Shown one piece after another: positions 1 to 5,526 of a stretch of 5,526 nt of DNA. Below the pieces are notes generated by a model. The model saw nothing but the letters and a program-made list of their open reading frames with translations, was not told where the DNA came from and searched no databases. Every line of letters starts with the position of its first letter. Position 1 is the first letter of the stretch. Source of the stretch: JBGLNJ01 sp964353405 (GTDB lineage Bacteria > Chloroflexota > Anaerolineae > Fen-1058); contig CAYGWJ010000053.1 in assembly GCA_964353405.1 (NCBI GenBank), forward strand, positions 1 through 5,526, in the 5' to 3' direction. Both the position numbers and the translations under genes were made by a program.

Positions 1-496
1 GGCGTGTATCGCCGCGAACGGCATAGACGCGGCACAGTACACGCTTGACGTTGCCGTCCACCGCGGGCGCGTCGCGCCCAAAGGCAAGACTGGCAATCGC
101 CCCGGCCGTGTAGGCGCCGATGCCGGGCAGCTTGCTCAACCCTTTTACCGTGTCCGGCAATCGCCCGCCGAATTCGGCCACGACTTGCTGTGCTGCGCGG
201 TGAAGGTTGCGCGCACGCGCATAGTAGCCCAGCCCTTCCCACAGCTTGAGCACATCGTCGAGCGGAGCGGCTGCCAAAGCCTCGACACTCCCAAAGCGTT
301 CCGTGAATCTCTGAAAGTATGGTATAACTGTGACCACTTGCGTCTGTTGCAGCATCATCTCGCTGATCCAGACGCGGTATGGATCGCGCGGCTCGGCTCG
401 CCACGGCAGGTCGCGCAGATGGCGCGCTGCCCAACGGAGCAGTTTACTAACATTTAGTCGGCTTGTTTTCGTCGCCAATGGTCTCCCATCTGACAT
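1..496 (-). CDS. mutY: A/G-specific adenine DNA glycosylase MutY, N-terminal part (runs off left edge)
   Basis: MutY removes adenine mispaired with 8-oxoguanine or guanine in base excision repair, in the cytoplasm. I translated the minus strand by hand: 165 residues are visible of a family usually around 350, and the gene continues beyond position 1. Seen in order: the LPWR segment (about residues 30-33), WISEMMLQQTQV with the family's catalytic-pocket Glu46, the GLGYYARARNLH segment, the helix-hairpin-helix LPGIGAYTAGAI, and VDGNVKRVL with catalytic Asp147. The iron-sulfur cluster and 8-oxoG-recognition domains lie outside the window. The start is uncertain. ATG at 496-494 lacks a clear ribosome site, whereas an in-frame TTG at 478-476 has GGGAG at 487-483 a few bases upstream; the TTG would give Glu40 and Asp141. 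The gene is divergent from the ATP-grasp/GNAT gene. Identity is very secure; the start is not. Confidence 0.95.
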   Translation of the reverse strand, partial: MSDGRPLATKTSRLNVSKLLRWAARHLRDLPWRAEPRDPYRVWISEMMLQQTQVVTVIPYFQRFTERFGSVEALAAAPLDDVLKLWEGLGYYARARNLHRAAQQVVAEFGGRLPDTVKGLSKLPGIGAYTAGAIASLAFGRDAPAVDGNVKRVLCRVYAVRGDTR

Positions 497-540
497 GTGA
501 TGGCTACTGACACGTGACGCATCACCTATTACGCATCACC
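491..540. repeat. Cluster of short direct and inverted repeats in the divergent intergenic region
   Basis: ACGCATCACC occurs twice exactly, at 517-526 and 531-540 (14-bp period). GTGATG at 497-502 is the inverse of CATCAC at 520-525 and again at 534-539. GTGACGCATCAC at 514-525 is itself palindromic at 10 of 12 positions, and an E-box-like CACGTG lies at 511-516. TGACATGTGATG (491-502) and TGACACGTGACG (508-519) are similar to each other. The cluster would lie in the 5' leader of mutY if the predicted mutY promoter is used. It could be an operator for a dimeric regulator, a leader hairpin, or a fragment of a dispersed intergenic repeat. The repeats are seen directly; the role is unknown. Confidence 0.5.
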
Positions 541-551
541 ATGTTCTGCCC

Positions 552-580
552 ATTGTACATGGGCTTGTGCAAACAACCAA
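552..580 (-). promoter_or_regulatory. Predicted sigma-70-like promoter for mutY
   Basis: Read on the minus strand, TTGGTT (580-575) is followed after exactly 17 bases by TACAAT (557-552). TACAAT matches the -10 consensus at five of six positions; the -35 is weak. Transcription would begin near 545 and run into mutY with a leader of about 50-70 bases. The -35 element directly abuts the start codon of the divergent gene at 581. This is a consensus match only. Confidence 0.4.
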
Positions 581-1906
581 ATGCCCACCTATGATCTCTG
601 CTTTGCCTGGACCTGGGAGTACGATGCCGAGCTGGCGGCTCTGCTAAAGGCGGCCTGTGCGCGCCGCGGCCTGACGATGCACGAGGCCACTCTGTCCACA
701 CTTGCCGATACACTCGCCCGTCTCGCGTCCGGCGAGTTGCGTTTCCGCGCGTTCTTTGACCGCGCTTCCGACGGCGACCCGGCTTTCATGCCGCTGGTCG
801 AATGGGCCACTGCCCACGCCCCGTGCCTCATCAATCCATTCGCCGCCGCGCGCCGCGCGTGGGACAAGGCGACGATGCACCTGGAATTCATCACCGCCGG
901 ATTGTATACGCCGCATACGATCATCTTGCCACCGTACAATGAACGGAACGTTCTCACGCCATCCGATACGAGTCCGCTGGGCGGGCGATTTTCCATCAAG
1001 CCCGCGCATGGCGGCGGGGGAGCCGGCGTGGTCAACGAGGCGCAGGCGTGGGCTCAGGTCACAGCGGCGCGGCTAAAGTTTCCCGCCGACAAATATCTGC
1101 TCCAGGAATGGATCACGCCCGCGATGATCGGTGGACATCGCGCGTGGTTCCGCGTGATTCATTGCTGCGGCCAGACGTTCCCCTGCTGGTGGGACGATCG
1201 AACTCACCTCTATGCGTCGGTCACGCCCAGCGACGAAAAGCTCTACAACCTGGGCCGCCTGCGCGAGATGGCGGCGATCATTGCGCGAGTGTGCGGCCTG
1301 CAGTTGTTCTCCACCGAAATCGTGTGGGCCACCGACGGGCGATTGCTTTCGGTGGACTATGTTAACGACCCGCTCGACCTGCGGGTGCAGAGCAAGGCCG
1401 CCGAGGGTGTGCCGGATGCCATCGTCGCAGAGATCGCCCATTGCATCGCCGACTGGGTGGCCGGACAGACGCGCCCGCGCGTGCGCCTGGCGACGGAAGC
1501 CGACATTCCCGTGCTGCTGCCGCTGCTTAAAGAACTGGGCCGCCCGCACGCCGATCCCGCTGATGCGCGCGTGACCGATGTATATCGCCAGCACCTGTCT
1601 GACCCGGACCAACTGGTGCTCGTGGTTGAATTGGGTGGGCGAGTCGTCGGAATGGTCGAGGGCACGTTCCGCACGCGGCTCAACTGGACGCTGCGGGAAT
1701 TGTGGGCGTGCGACTTGATCGTGACCGAATCGGCGAGAGGACATGGGGCTGGCCGCGCTTTGCTGAATGACCTCATCGTGCGGGCGCGCCGTGCGAGCTG
1801 CCGTCGCATCACACTCGAATCAGGACATTCGCGGCACGCGGCCCATCACATCTATCAATCGCTCGGTTTTGAGGACCGGGGTATCTACCTGGTGCTGAAC
1901 TTGTAG
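581..1906 (+). CDS. ATP-grasp ligase fused to a C-terminal GNAT acetyltransferase
   Basis: A 441-residue cytoplasmic protein with two enzyme modules. Residues about 1-85 look like the pre-ATP-grasp domain. Residues about 86-295 show ATP-grasp landmarks: NPFAAARRAWDK with Asp95-Lys96, the ATP-binding Lys140 followed by a Gly-rich loop (KPAHGGGGAGV, 140-150), the LLQEW strand (173-177), and the metal-binding set Glu246 (TEIVW), Asp259 and Asn262 (VDYVNDP). Residues about 300-441 form a GNAT domain: VRLATEADIP start, the acetyl-CoA pyrophosphate loop RGHGAGR (386-392), and the closing YQSLGF (425-430). ATP-grasp enzymes join a carboxylate, through an acylphosphate, to an amine or similar nucleophile; GNAT domains transfer an acyl group from acyl-CoA to an amine. 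The fusion therefore suggests synthesis plus N-acylation of an amide-linked product, but the substrate is unknown. No convincing Shine-Dalgarno precedes ATG 581. The next gene starts 21 bp after the stop, suggesting co-transcription. Domain calls are strong; the pathway is not assignable. Confidence 0.88.
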   Translation: MPTYDLCFAWTWEYDAELAALLKAACARRGLTMHEATLSTLADTLARLASGELRFRAFFDRASDGDPAFMPLVEWATAHAPCLINPFAAARRAWDKATMHLEFITAGLYTPHTIILPPYNERNVLTPSDTSPLGGRFSIKPAHGGGGAGVVNEAQAWAQVTAARLKFPADKYLLQEWITPAMIGGHRAWFRVIHCCGQTFPCWWDDRTHLYASVTPSDEKLYNLGRLREMAAIIARVCGLQLFSTEIVWATDGRLLSVDYVNDPLDLRVQSKAAEGVPDAIVAEIAHCIADWVAGQTRPRVRLATEADIPVLLPLLKELGRPHADPADARVTDVYRQHLSDPDQLVLVVELGGRVVGMVEGTFRTRLNWTLRELWACDLIVTESARGHGAGRALLNDLIVRARRASCRRITLESGHSRHAAHHIYQSLGFEDRGIYLVLNL

Positions 1907-1927
1907 AGCGAAACACGAAATGGACCC

Positions 1928-3697
1928 ATGAGAATTATCACTAGGTGGTTTCTCTGGTGCGCCGTGCTTGTTCTGAGCGCCTGTGTGCCGTCCATCCCGG
2001 TCACCCCACTTCCGACAGCACCGCCGACGGCTAGCCTGCCCACCCGCCAACCAACGGTCACGGCCACGCCCGTCGCCACTGCAACGCCCGTCGCTACTGC
2101 GACGCTCACGCCCACGGCGACGCCGGGGCCGATAAAAGTCTATTTCGACCGGGCGATACCACCCGATGCGCGCGACGCGGTGAGTGCGCTGCTCAAGCCG
2201 CTCGCGAACCAGAGACTCGCCTTTACCGATCAGGCTGCTTCCGCCGACCTTGTCTTTGCGGCGACAACCCAGCCAGTCTCGTCTACAGTCGTAGCCGAGT
2301 GGGTGTATGCCATCGCCGTGCCTTTCCCGACCTTGACCGATACGGTGACCAGAGTGCTTATCGCCGAGTTCTGGAACGGCAACCCTGGCGCAATGGCCGT
2401 TACGACCAGCAGTGGTATCGCGCCTACTCTGTTCGTCACAACCGACACATTGCGTTCGTTGACGGCTTTCTTTGGTCACGCGCCCGCGCCCAACGCGCCA
2501 CTTTTAATCGTCTCGCAAGACCGGCTGGCGGACGCGGTGTTTGCCGCGCGCCCGGCAGCGTGGGCCGTTGTGCCGTTCGACCAACTTGATCCCAAGCTGC
2601 AAGTGCTGACGCTCGACGGCGTCTCGCTGCTGCATCGAAATGACAACAATGACTACTGGCTCAAGCTGCGCGTGGCGCTGACCCAAATCAAGCGCGGTAG
2701 CGAGTGGGTGGCGCCTCTGATTCGGAACGGTCCACTCACGAATCGCGACGAATCACGCATGACCATTCTGGCGATGACAGGCACTAGTGCGCTGGGGCGA
2801 GACATCGCCTGGGTGATGGAACAGAAAGGGTCGCTGTATCCCGGCCAAAAGATAAAGCCCTGGCTGACTACTGCCGACATTGTCCATATCAGCAACGAAG
2901 TATCGTTCAACCCGGATTGTCCGCCGCCCCAGTTCGGCACCGGCGAGACGATCTTTTGCAGCGCGCCCAAGTATTTTGACTTGTTCAAGGATGTGCGGGC
3001 CCGCGTCATCGAAAACACCGGCAATCACATCAACGACTATGGCTGGCAGCCATTCTCGTACACGCTCTCGCTCTATGACCGGGCCGGGATGGTTTACTTT
3101 GGCGGCGGGCGGACCATCACGGAGGCGCAGCGAGCGATCACCCTCACGGATCACGGCAATGTGCTGGGCTTTGTCGGCTGCAACCCGATCGGCCCGCCGA
3201 TCGCTTGGGCCAACGGCCTGAACGACGGGCGGCCCGGTTCGGCTCCCTGCCAGTCGCCCTATCCTGTGATGCAGGCCGAGTTGAAAAAGCTAATGGCCTC
3301 CGGAGCGGTGCCCATCGCTACGCTTCAATACGAAGAACAGCCGCTCGGCGATTTTTCCTACGAGACCGCGCCCAGCCAGGTGGCTGACTTTCGCCGCCTG
3401 GTGGATGCAGGCGCGGCTATCGTCAGCGGCAGCCAGGGCCACCAGTCACAGGGCTTTGATTTGTATCGCGGCGGGTTCATCCATTATGCCGTGGGCAACC
3501 TGTTCTTTGATCAGGCTCAGACGCTCGGTCTGCGCCAGACGTTTGTGGATCGCTATGTGATTTACAGGGGCCGCGTCCAGAGTGTGGAATTGCTCACCGG
3601 CATCCGCGACGTCAACAACTGGGCACAGCCTCGCCCGATGACGGAAGCCGAGCGGCGCGCGTTCCTGCAGACTATCTTTAAAGCGAGCGGGTGGTGA
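1928..3697 (+). CDS. CapA-like (poly-gamma-glutamate capsule PgsA/CapA family) lipoprotein with N-terminal binding-protein-like module
   Basis: A 589-residue exported lipoprotein. A hydrophobic signal (residues about 5-18) ends in the lipobox LSAC, with Cys19 as the lipidation site. A Pro/Thr/Ala-rich linker (20-68) follows. Residues about 69-255 resemble a periplasmic-binding-protein-like fold; AWAVVPFDQLDPKLQVL (211-227) is a landmark I associate with Chloroflexota CapA proteins. Residues about 276-527 carry the CapA metallophosphatase-like core: SNEVSF (322-327), TGNHINDYG (364-372), GSQGH (501-505) and IHYAVGNLFF (518-527). Two usual metal-site motifs are altered: the opening GD(x)M motif reads MTGTSALGR (283-291), lacking the Asp, and the HWGxE region reads LQYEEQ (466-471), lacking the His. 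CapA/PgsA proteins are linked to poly-gamma-glutamate or capsule production, but many family members have unknown roles, so I do not assign polymer synthesis here. No strong ribosome site is seen; the short gap to the upstream gene suggests coupling. Confidence 0.85.
   Translation: MRIITRWFLWCAVLVLSACVPSIPVTPLPTAPPTASLPTRQPTVTATPVATATPVATATLTPTATPGPIKVYFDRAIPPDARDAVSALLKPLANQRLAFTDQAASADLVFAATTQPVSSTVVAEWVYAIAVPFPTLTDTVTRVLIAEFWNGNPGAMAVTTSSGIAPTLFVTTDTLRSLTAFFGHAPAPNAPLLIVSQDRLADAVFAARPAAWAVVPFDQLDPKLQVLTLDGVSLLHRNDNNDYWLKLRVALTQIKRGSEWVAPLIRNGPLTNRDESRMTILAMTGTSALGRDIAWVMEQKGSLYPGQKIKPWLTTADIVHISNEVSFNPDCPPPQFGTGETIFCSAPKYFDLFKDVRARVIENTGNHINDYGWQPFSYTLSLYDRAGMVYFGGGRTITEAQRAITLTDHGNVLGFVGCNPIGPPIAWANGLNDGRPGSAPCQSPYPVMQAELKKLMASGAVPIATLQYEEQPLGDFSYETAPSQVADFRRLVDAGAAIVSGSQGHQSQGFDLYRGGFIHYAVGNLFFDQAQTLGLRQTFVDRYVIYRGRVQSVELLTGIRDVNNWAQPRPMTEAERRAFLQTIFKASGW
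2054..2125 (+). repeat. In-frame hexapeptide repeat tract in the lipoprotein linker
   Basis: Four consecutive six-residue units (TVTATP, VATATP, VATATL, TPTATP; residues 43-66) are encoded by 18-bp near-repeats. The middle two units are most alike at DNA level (GTCGCCACTGCAACGCCC, GTCGCTACTGCGACGCTC). The tract forms the flexible spacer between the lipidated Cys19 and the folded domains. Such tracts can change length by slippage or recombination. Confidence 0.6.
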
Positions 3698-3755
3698 GTT
3701 GCAGACAAACTCTTTTCCCTTGTCTCGAAGAGAAGGGGGATAGGGAGCTGCAACT
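3697..3755. repeat. Long imperfect hairpin after the CapA-like gene
   Basis: Outer arms AGTTGCAG (3697-3704) and CTGCAACT (3748-3755) are perfectly complementary over 8 bp. Inside, TCCCTTGTCTC (3716-3726) and GAGAAGGGGGA (3730-3740) pair around a GAA loop with one G-A mismatch and two G-T wobbles. The whole 59-bp element sits between two genes and starts on the last base of the upstream stop codon. No T-run follows on the plus strand, so it is not a canonical intrinsic terminator. It may still act as an mRNA 3'-end stabiliser or weak terminator, or be a copy of a dispersed palindromic repeat. The dyad is seen directly; the function is inferred. Confidence 0.55.
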
Positions 3756-3782
3756 TGCAATGTTTCATCATTGTGCTATTCT
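3755..3782 (+). promoter_or_regulatory. Predicted extended -10 promoter for the L,D-transpeptidase gene
   Basis: TTGCAA (3755-3760) and TATTCT (3777-3782) are separated by 16 bases, and TGC just before the -10 gives an extended -10 (TGn). Each hexamer matches consensus at four of six positions. The predicted start near 3789 would leave a leader of about 35 bases carrying GAGGAG at 3814-3819 just before ATG 3824. It lies directly downstream of the hairpin, which fits a new transcription unit. Consensus match only. Confidence 0.4.
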
Positions 3783-3823
3783 TGCACGGGTTGAACTGAA
3801 TTTCCAACTGCCCGAGGAGTCTG

Positions 3824-4930
3824 ATGCGTAACCGATGGATCGCGCTGGTGGCGTTCTTGATCGCCGCCAGCATCTTTATCGTGGCGCTGCCGGCTTACAC
3901 TGCGTTGGCGGGACCGTCTGCGAGATACTGCAACCCAGAAGACACCGACAACTGGGGGCCGAATTGCACGCCTATCCGCAAACGCCGTTTGCCCTTGCCC
4001 ACTCCTTCGCCCGCGCCCGAGTCGCCGCTCAAAAGCGTCTTGCCGTTCACTTATGGTTACGTGATGACCGGCCCGGTGGCGTTGTATTCCAATCCCGCAG
4101 ATATGGACCAGGGTGCTCCGCCCGTGCGGATGTTGAATTTGGGTTACGTCTGGGTGCGCATCATGGGCCAGGTGATGCACAACAATCAGGCGTGGTATCT
4201 CACCGAGGCGGGCGGCTATCTTCCCTCACCGATTGTTGCGATCATGCGTCCTTCGGCCTTTCATGGCATCACGGTGGGCGGCATGCCGGCGACCTCGTTC
4301 GCGTGGGTGTTGAACTATGTCCAGACCTCGCCCCGGCCCGGCGACAAGCCCACCACGAACTCGGCCAACTATAAACGCTACGACATGGTCAACCTCTACG
4401 AACAGCAAGAAGCGAACAAGCAGACATGGTATCGCGTCGGAGACAATCAGTGGCTGGTGCAGGCCGTCGTCGCCAAGGTCGAATATCGGACAGCGCCGCC
4501 AGAAGTCGGCCCCGGCGAAAAGTGGATTGACGTGAGCCTGTTCGAGCAGTCGCTGGCAGCCTACGAAGGCAACCGCATGGTGTATGCCACGCTCATTTCG
4601 AGCGGCCTGCCGCAGTGGGCCACGGTCAAGGGGGTCTTTCGCATTCACACGAAATACGAGCTGGGCCCCATGACGGGCCGCGAAGGCAAGCCTGACTATT
4701 ATTCACTGGAGAGCGTTCCCTGGTCCATGTACTTTTACCAGGATTACGCCATGCATGGCGCTTATTGGCACGACAGCTTTGGCTGGCAGCACAGCCACGG
4801 TTGCGTGAATCTGGCGCCGCTCGACGCCAAGTGGCTGTACGAATGGACAACGCCTTACGCGCCGCCGGGCGTCAAAGTCCGGGCCGCGACAAAGGCCGAG
4901 CCGGGCACGTGGGTGTCAGTGCACGACTGA
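3824..4930 (+). CDS. Secreted L,D-transpeptidase (YkuD family) with SH3-like repeats
   Basis: A 368-residue exported protein. It has a positively charged start, a hydrophobic segment (residues about 6-25) and a likely signal-peptidase site after ALA (Ala29). A Pro-rich linker (about 56-68) follows, with two cysteines (36 and 48) just after the cleavage site. Residues about 74-140 and 147-222 look like two SH3-like wall-binding or spacer modules. The YkuD domain occupies about 232-355: His311 in MHG, then SHGCVN (324-329) with nucleophile Cys327. YkuD enzymes form 3-3 meso-diaminopimelate cross-links in peptidoglycan, or attach proteins to it, outside the membrane, through an acyl-enzyme on the cysteine. 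All expected catalytic motif residues are present, so it should be active. GAGGAG at 3814-3819 supports this start. It likely has its own promoter. Family identity is secure; the exact reaction is inferred from the family. Confidence 0.93.
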   Translation: MRNRWIALVAFLIAASIFIVALPAYTALAGPSARYCNPEDTDNWGPNCTPIRKRRLPLPTPSPAPESPLKSVLPFTYGYVMTGPVALYSNPADMDQGAPPVRMLNLGYVWVRIMGQVMHNNQAWYLTEAGGYLPSPIVAIMRPSAFHGITVGGMPATSFAWVLNYVQTSPRPGDKPTTNSANYKRYDMVNLYEQQEANKQTWYRVGDNQWLVQAVVAKVEYRTAPPEVGPGEKWIDVSLFEQSLAAYEGNRMVYATLISSGLPQWATVKGVFRIHTKYELGPMTGREGKPDYYSLESVPWSMYFYQDYAMHGAYWHDSFGWQHSHGCVNLAPLDAKWLYEWTTPYAPPGVKVRAATKAEPGTWVSVHD

Positions 4931-4952
4931 CCCCCTATTCTCGAATTGACGT

Positions 4953-4958
4953 TATAAT
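4953..4958 (+). promoter_or_regulatory. Candidate -10 element upstream of the hydrolase
   Basis: A perfect TATAAT lies 35 bp before ATG 4988 in otherwise GC-rich DNA. No good -35 stands at 16-18 bp upstream (the sequence there is C-rich), and TTGACG at 4946-4951 is too close to serve. If used, transcription would start near 4965, with GGAGG at 4977-4981 well placed. It may need an activator or an alternative sigma factor, or be chance. Confidence 0.35.
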
Positions 4959-4987
4959 CTCACAGGCGCTCAGCCGGGAGGATTAGG

Positions 4988-5479
4988 ATGCAGCACACAG
5001 AAGGAAAATCTAGTACCCGCGATGGCCTCGAACTCTATCATCAGGCCTGGCTGCCGGCTCCAAAGGAGCGCGGCGAACCCAAAGCCGTGTTTGCCGTCGT
5101 CCACGGCTATGGCGAGCACAGCGGGCGTTACCTCAACCTGGTCAACTATTTTGTGCCGCGCGGCTTTGCGCTCTACGCCTACGACTTGCGCGGGCACGGC
5201 AAATCGTCTGGGCCGCGCGGGCACATCCTTCGCTTTGACGAATATCTCTCCGATACCGACGCTTTCCTCAAGCTCGTGCGGCAGATCAATCCAGGGCGCA
5301 AGATGTTTCTGCTCGGTCACAGCCTGGGCGGATTGATTGTTTCGGCTTACGTCGAAAATTATCCGGCCAGCGATCTTGCCGGGCTGATCACGTCTTCGGC
5401 GTTCCTAGCAGCTTGTCGGAGAGGAACCTGTGATGACGTCTTCACCGACAAAACGAGGTCATTTTCGTCTGCGCTGTAA
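4988..5479 (+). CDS. Monoacylglycerol lipase/lysophospholipase-like alpha/beta hydrolase, truncated (probable pseudogene)
   Basis: The first about 141 residues match the serine-hydrolase family that includes monoacylglycerol lipase. HGYGEHSGRY (39-48) forms the oxyanion region, YDLRGHGKSSGPRGH (65-79) follows, and GHSLGG (110-115) is the nucleophile elbow with Ser112; GLITSSAFL (132-140) corresponds to the strand after the elbow. Family members are usually about 270-300 residues and need a later Asp and His for the triad; both are missing here. After residue 141 the sequence turns into an unrelated Cys/Arg-rich tail ending at TAA (5477-5479). Neither other plus frame restores homology, so a simple frameshift does not explain it. 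The start is well supported by GGAGG (4977-4981) six bases upstream. The shortened product should be inactive. The break could be an insertion, a rearrangement or an assembly error. Confidence 0.8.
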   Translation: MQHTEGKSSTRDGLELYHQAWLPAPKERGEPKAVFAVVHGYGEHSGRYLNLVNYFVPRGFALYAYDLRGHGKSSGPRGHILRFDEYLSDTDAFLKLVRQINPGRKMFLLGHSLGGLIVSAYVENYPASDLAGLITSSAFLAACRRGTCDDVFTDKTRSFSSAL

Positions 5480-5526
5480 CCTAAAGGCGTGTCGAGTCAC
5501 CACTTTGCGAATTCGGCTTAGTTTTC
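5401..5526. other. Unassigned sequence after the hydrolase break; possible mobile-element edge or misjoin
   Basis: This stretch does not continue the hydrolase in any plus frame. By hand count, 5441-5526 is about 48% GC, against about 72% for 5161-5220. It contains the inverted pairs GTTCCT/AGGAAC (5401-5406, 5422-5427) and TTGTCGG/CCGACAA (5413-5419, 5445-5451), and the near-palindrome TGATGACGTCTTCA (5431-5444). Two small open frames run off the window. One is on the plus strand from ATG 5433 (beginning MTSSPTKRGHF, with GGAGAGGA upstream). The other is on the minus strand, ending at 5459 with a very basic tail (HAFRLQRRRK). The latter could be the C-terminus of a gene entering from the right, such as a transposase, but I cannot identify it. 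Confidence 0.4.

Noticed and set aside
185..457. Plus-strand open frame of 90 codons
   Set aside because: It lies antisense to the clearly recognisable MutY coding sequence and has no family features.
1073..1744. Minus-strand open frame of 223 codons
   Set aside because: It is a shadow of the ATP-grasp/GNAT gene in GC-rich DNA; its translation is Arg/His-rich with no recognisable domain.
2054..2125. Possible CRISPR-like or noncoding tandem repeat
   Set aside because: The units are contiguous 18-bp in-frame coding repeats in a Pro/Thr linker with no spacers.
1820..2479. Minus-strand open frame of 219 codons
   Set aside because: It spans the end of one well-supported gene and the start of another on the opposite strand, with low-complexity Arg/Gly-rich content.
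3776..4180. Minus-strand open frame of 134 codons
   Set aside because: It is antisense to the L,D-transpeptidase signal and linker region, with biased composition and no motif.
4946..4951. TTGACG as a -35 box
   Set aside because: It is almost adjacent to the TATAAT at 4953 and has no -10 at a suitable distance downstream.
5433..5526. A new plus-strand gene starting at ATG 5433
   Set aside because: It has an acceptable ribosome site, but only about 31 codons are visible with no recognisable motif, so it is described within the unassigned region and not called as a gene.

Overview
This window looks like ordinary chromosomal DNA of a GC-rich environmental bacterium, most likely a member of the Chloroflexota (Anaerolineae-type). 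That placement is inferred from protein flavour: a CapA-like lipoprotein with a Pro/Thr-rich linker and an atypical metal site, and an L,D-transpeptidase with SH3-like repeats. I remember both as typical of that group, but I could not run a search.

Layout. The left edge (1-496, minus strand) holds the N-terminal half of the DNA repair glycosylase MutY. A divergent intergenic region of about 85 bp (497-580) carries a plausible mutY promoter and a cluster of short direct and inverted repeats. Four plus-strand genes follow. They are an ATP-grasp/GNAT fusion enzyme (581-1906), a CapA-like lipoprotein with a binding-protein-like module (1928-3697, only 21 bp later, probably co-transcribed), a secreted YkuD L,D-transpeptidase (3824-4930), and the first half of a monoacylglycerol-lipase-like alpha/beta hydrolase (4988-5479). 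The 126-bp gap before the transpeptidase holds a long imperfect hairpin and then a reasonable sigma-70-like promoter, so the transpeptidase can probably be transcribed on its own. The 57-bp gap before the hydrolase holds a perfect TATAAT and a strong Shine-Dalgarno sequence.

The hydrolase stops being hydrolase-like at about residue 141 (near 5403-5410), roughly half the usual family length. The last ~120 bp match no continuation in any plus frame, have lower GC content, and contain short inverted repeats. I read this as a junction: an insertion-element edge, a rearrangement, or an assembly join.

Functionally, the CapA-like lipoprotein and the L,D-transpeptidase act outside the membrane, the latter on peptidoglycan. 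The ATP-grasp/GNAT fusion probably makes or modifies an amide-linked small molecule, but its substrate cannot be read from the sequence. I found no RNA gene, CRISPR array, complete mobile element or defence system. The items most worth a second look are the ATP-grasp/GNAT fusion, the altered metal-site motifs of the CapA-like protein, and the broken hydrolase at the right edge.
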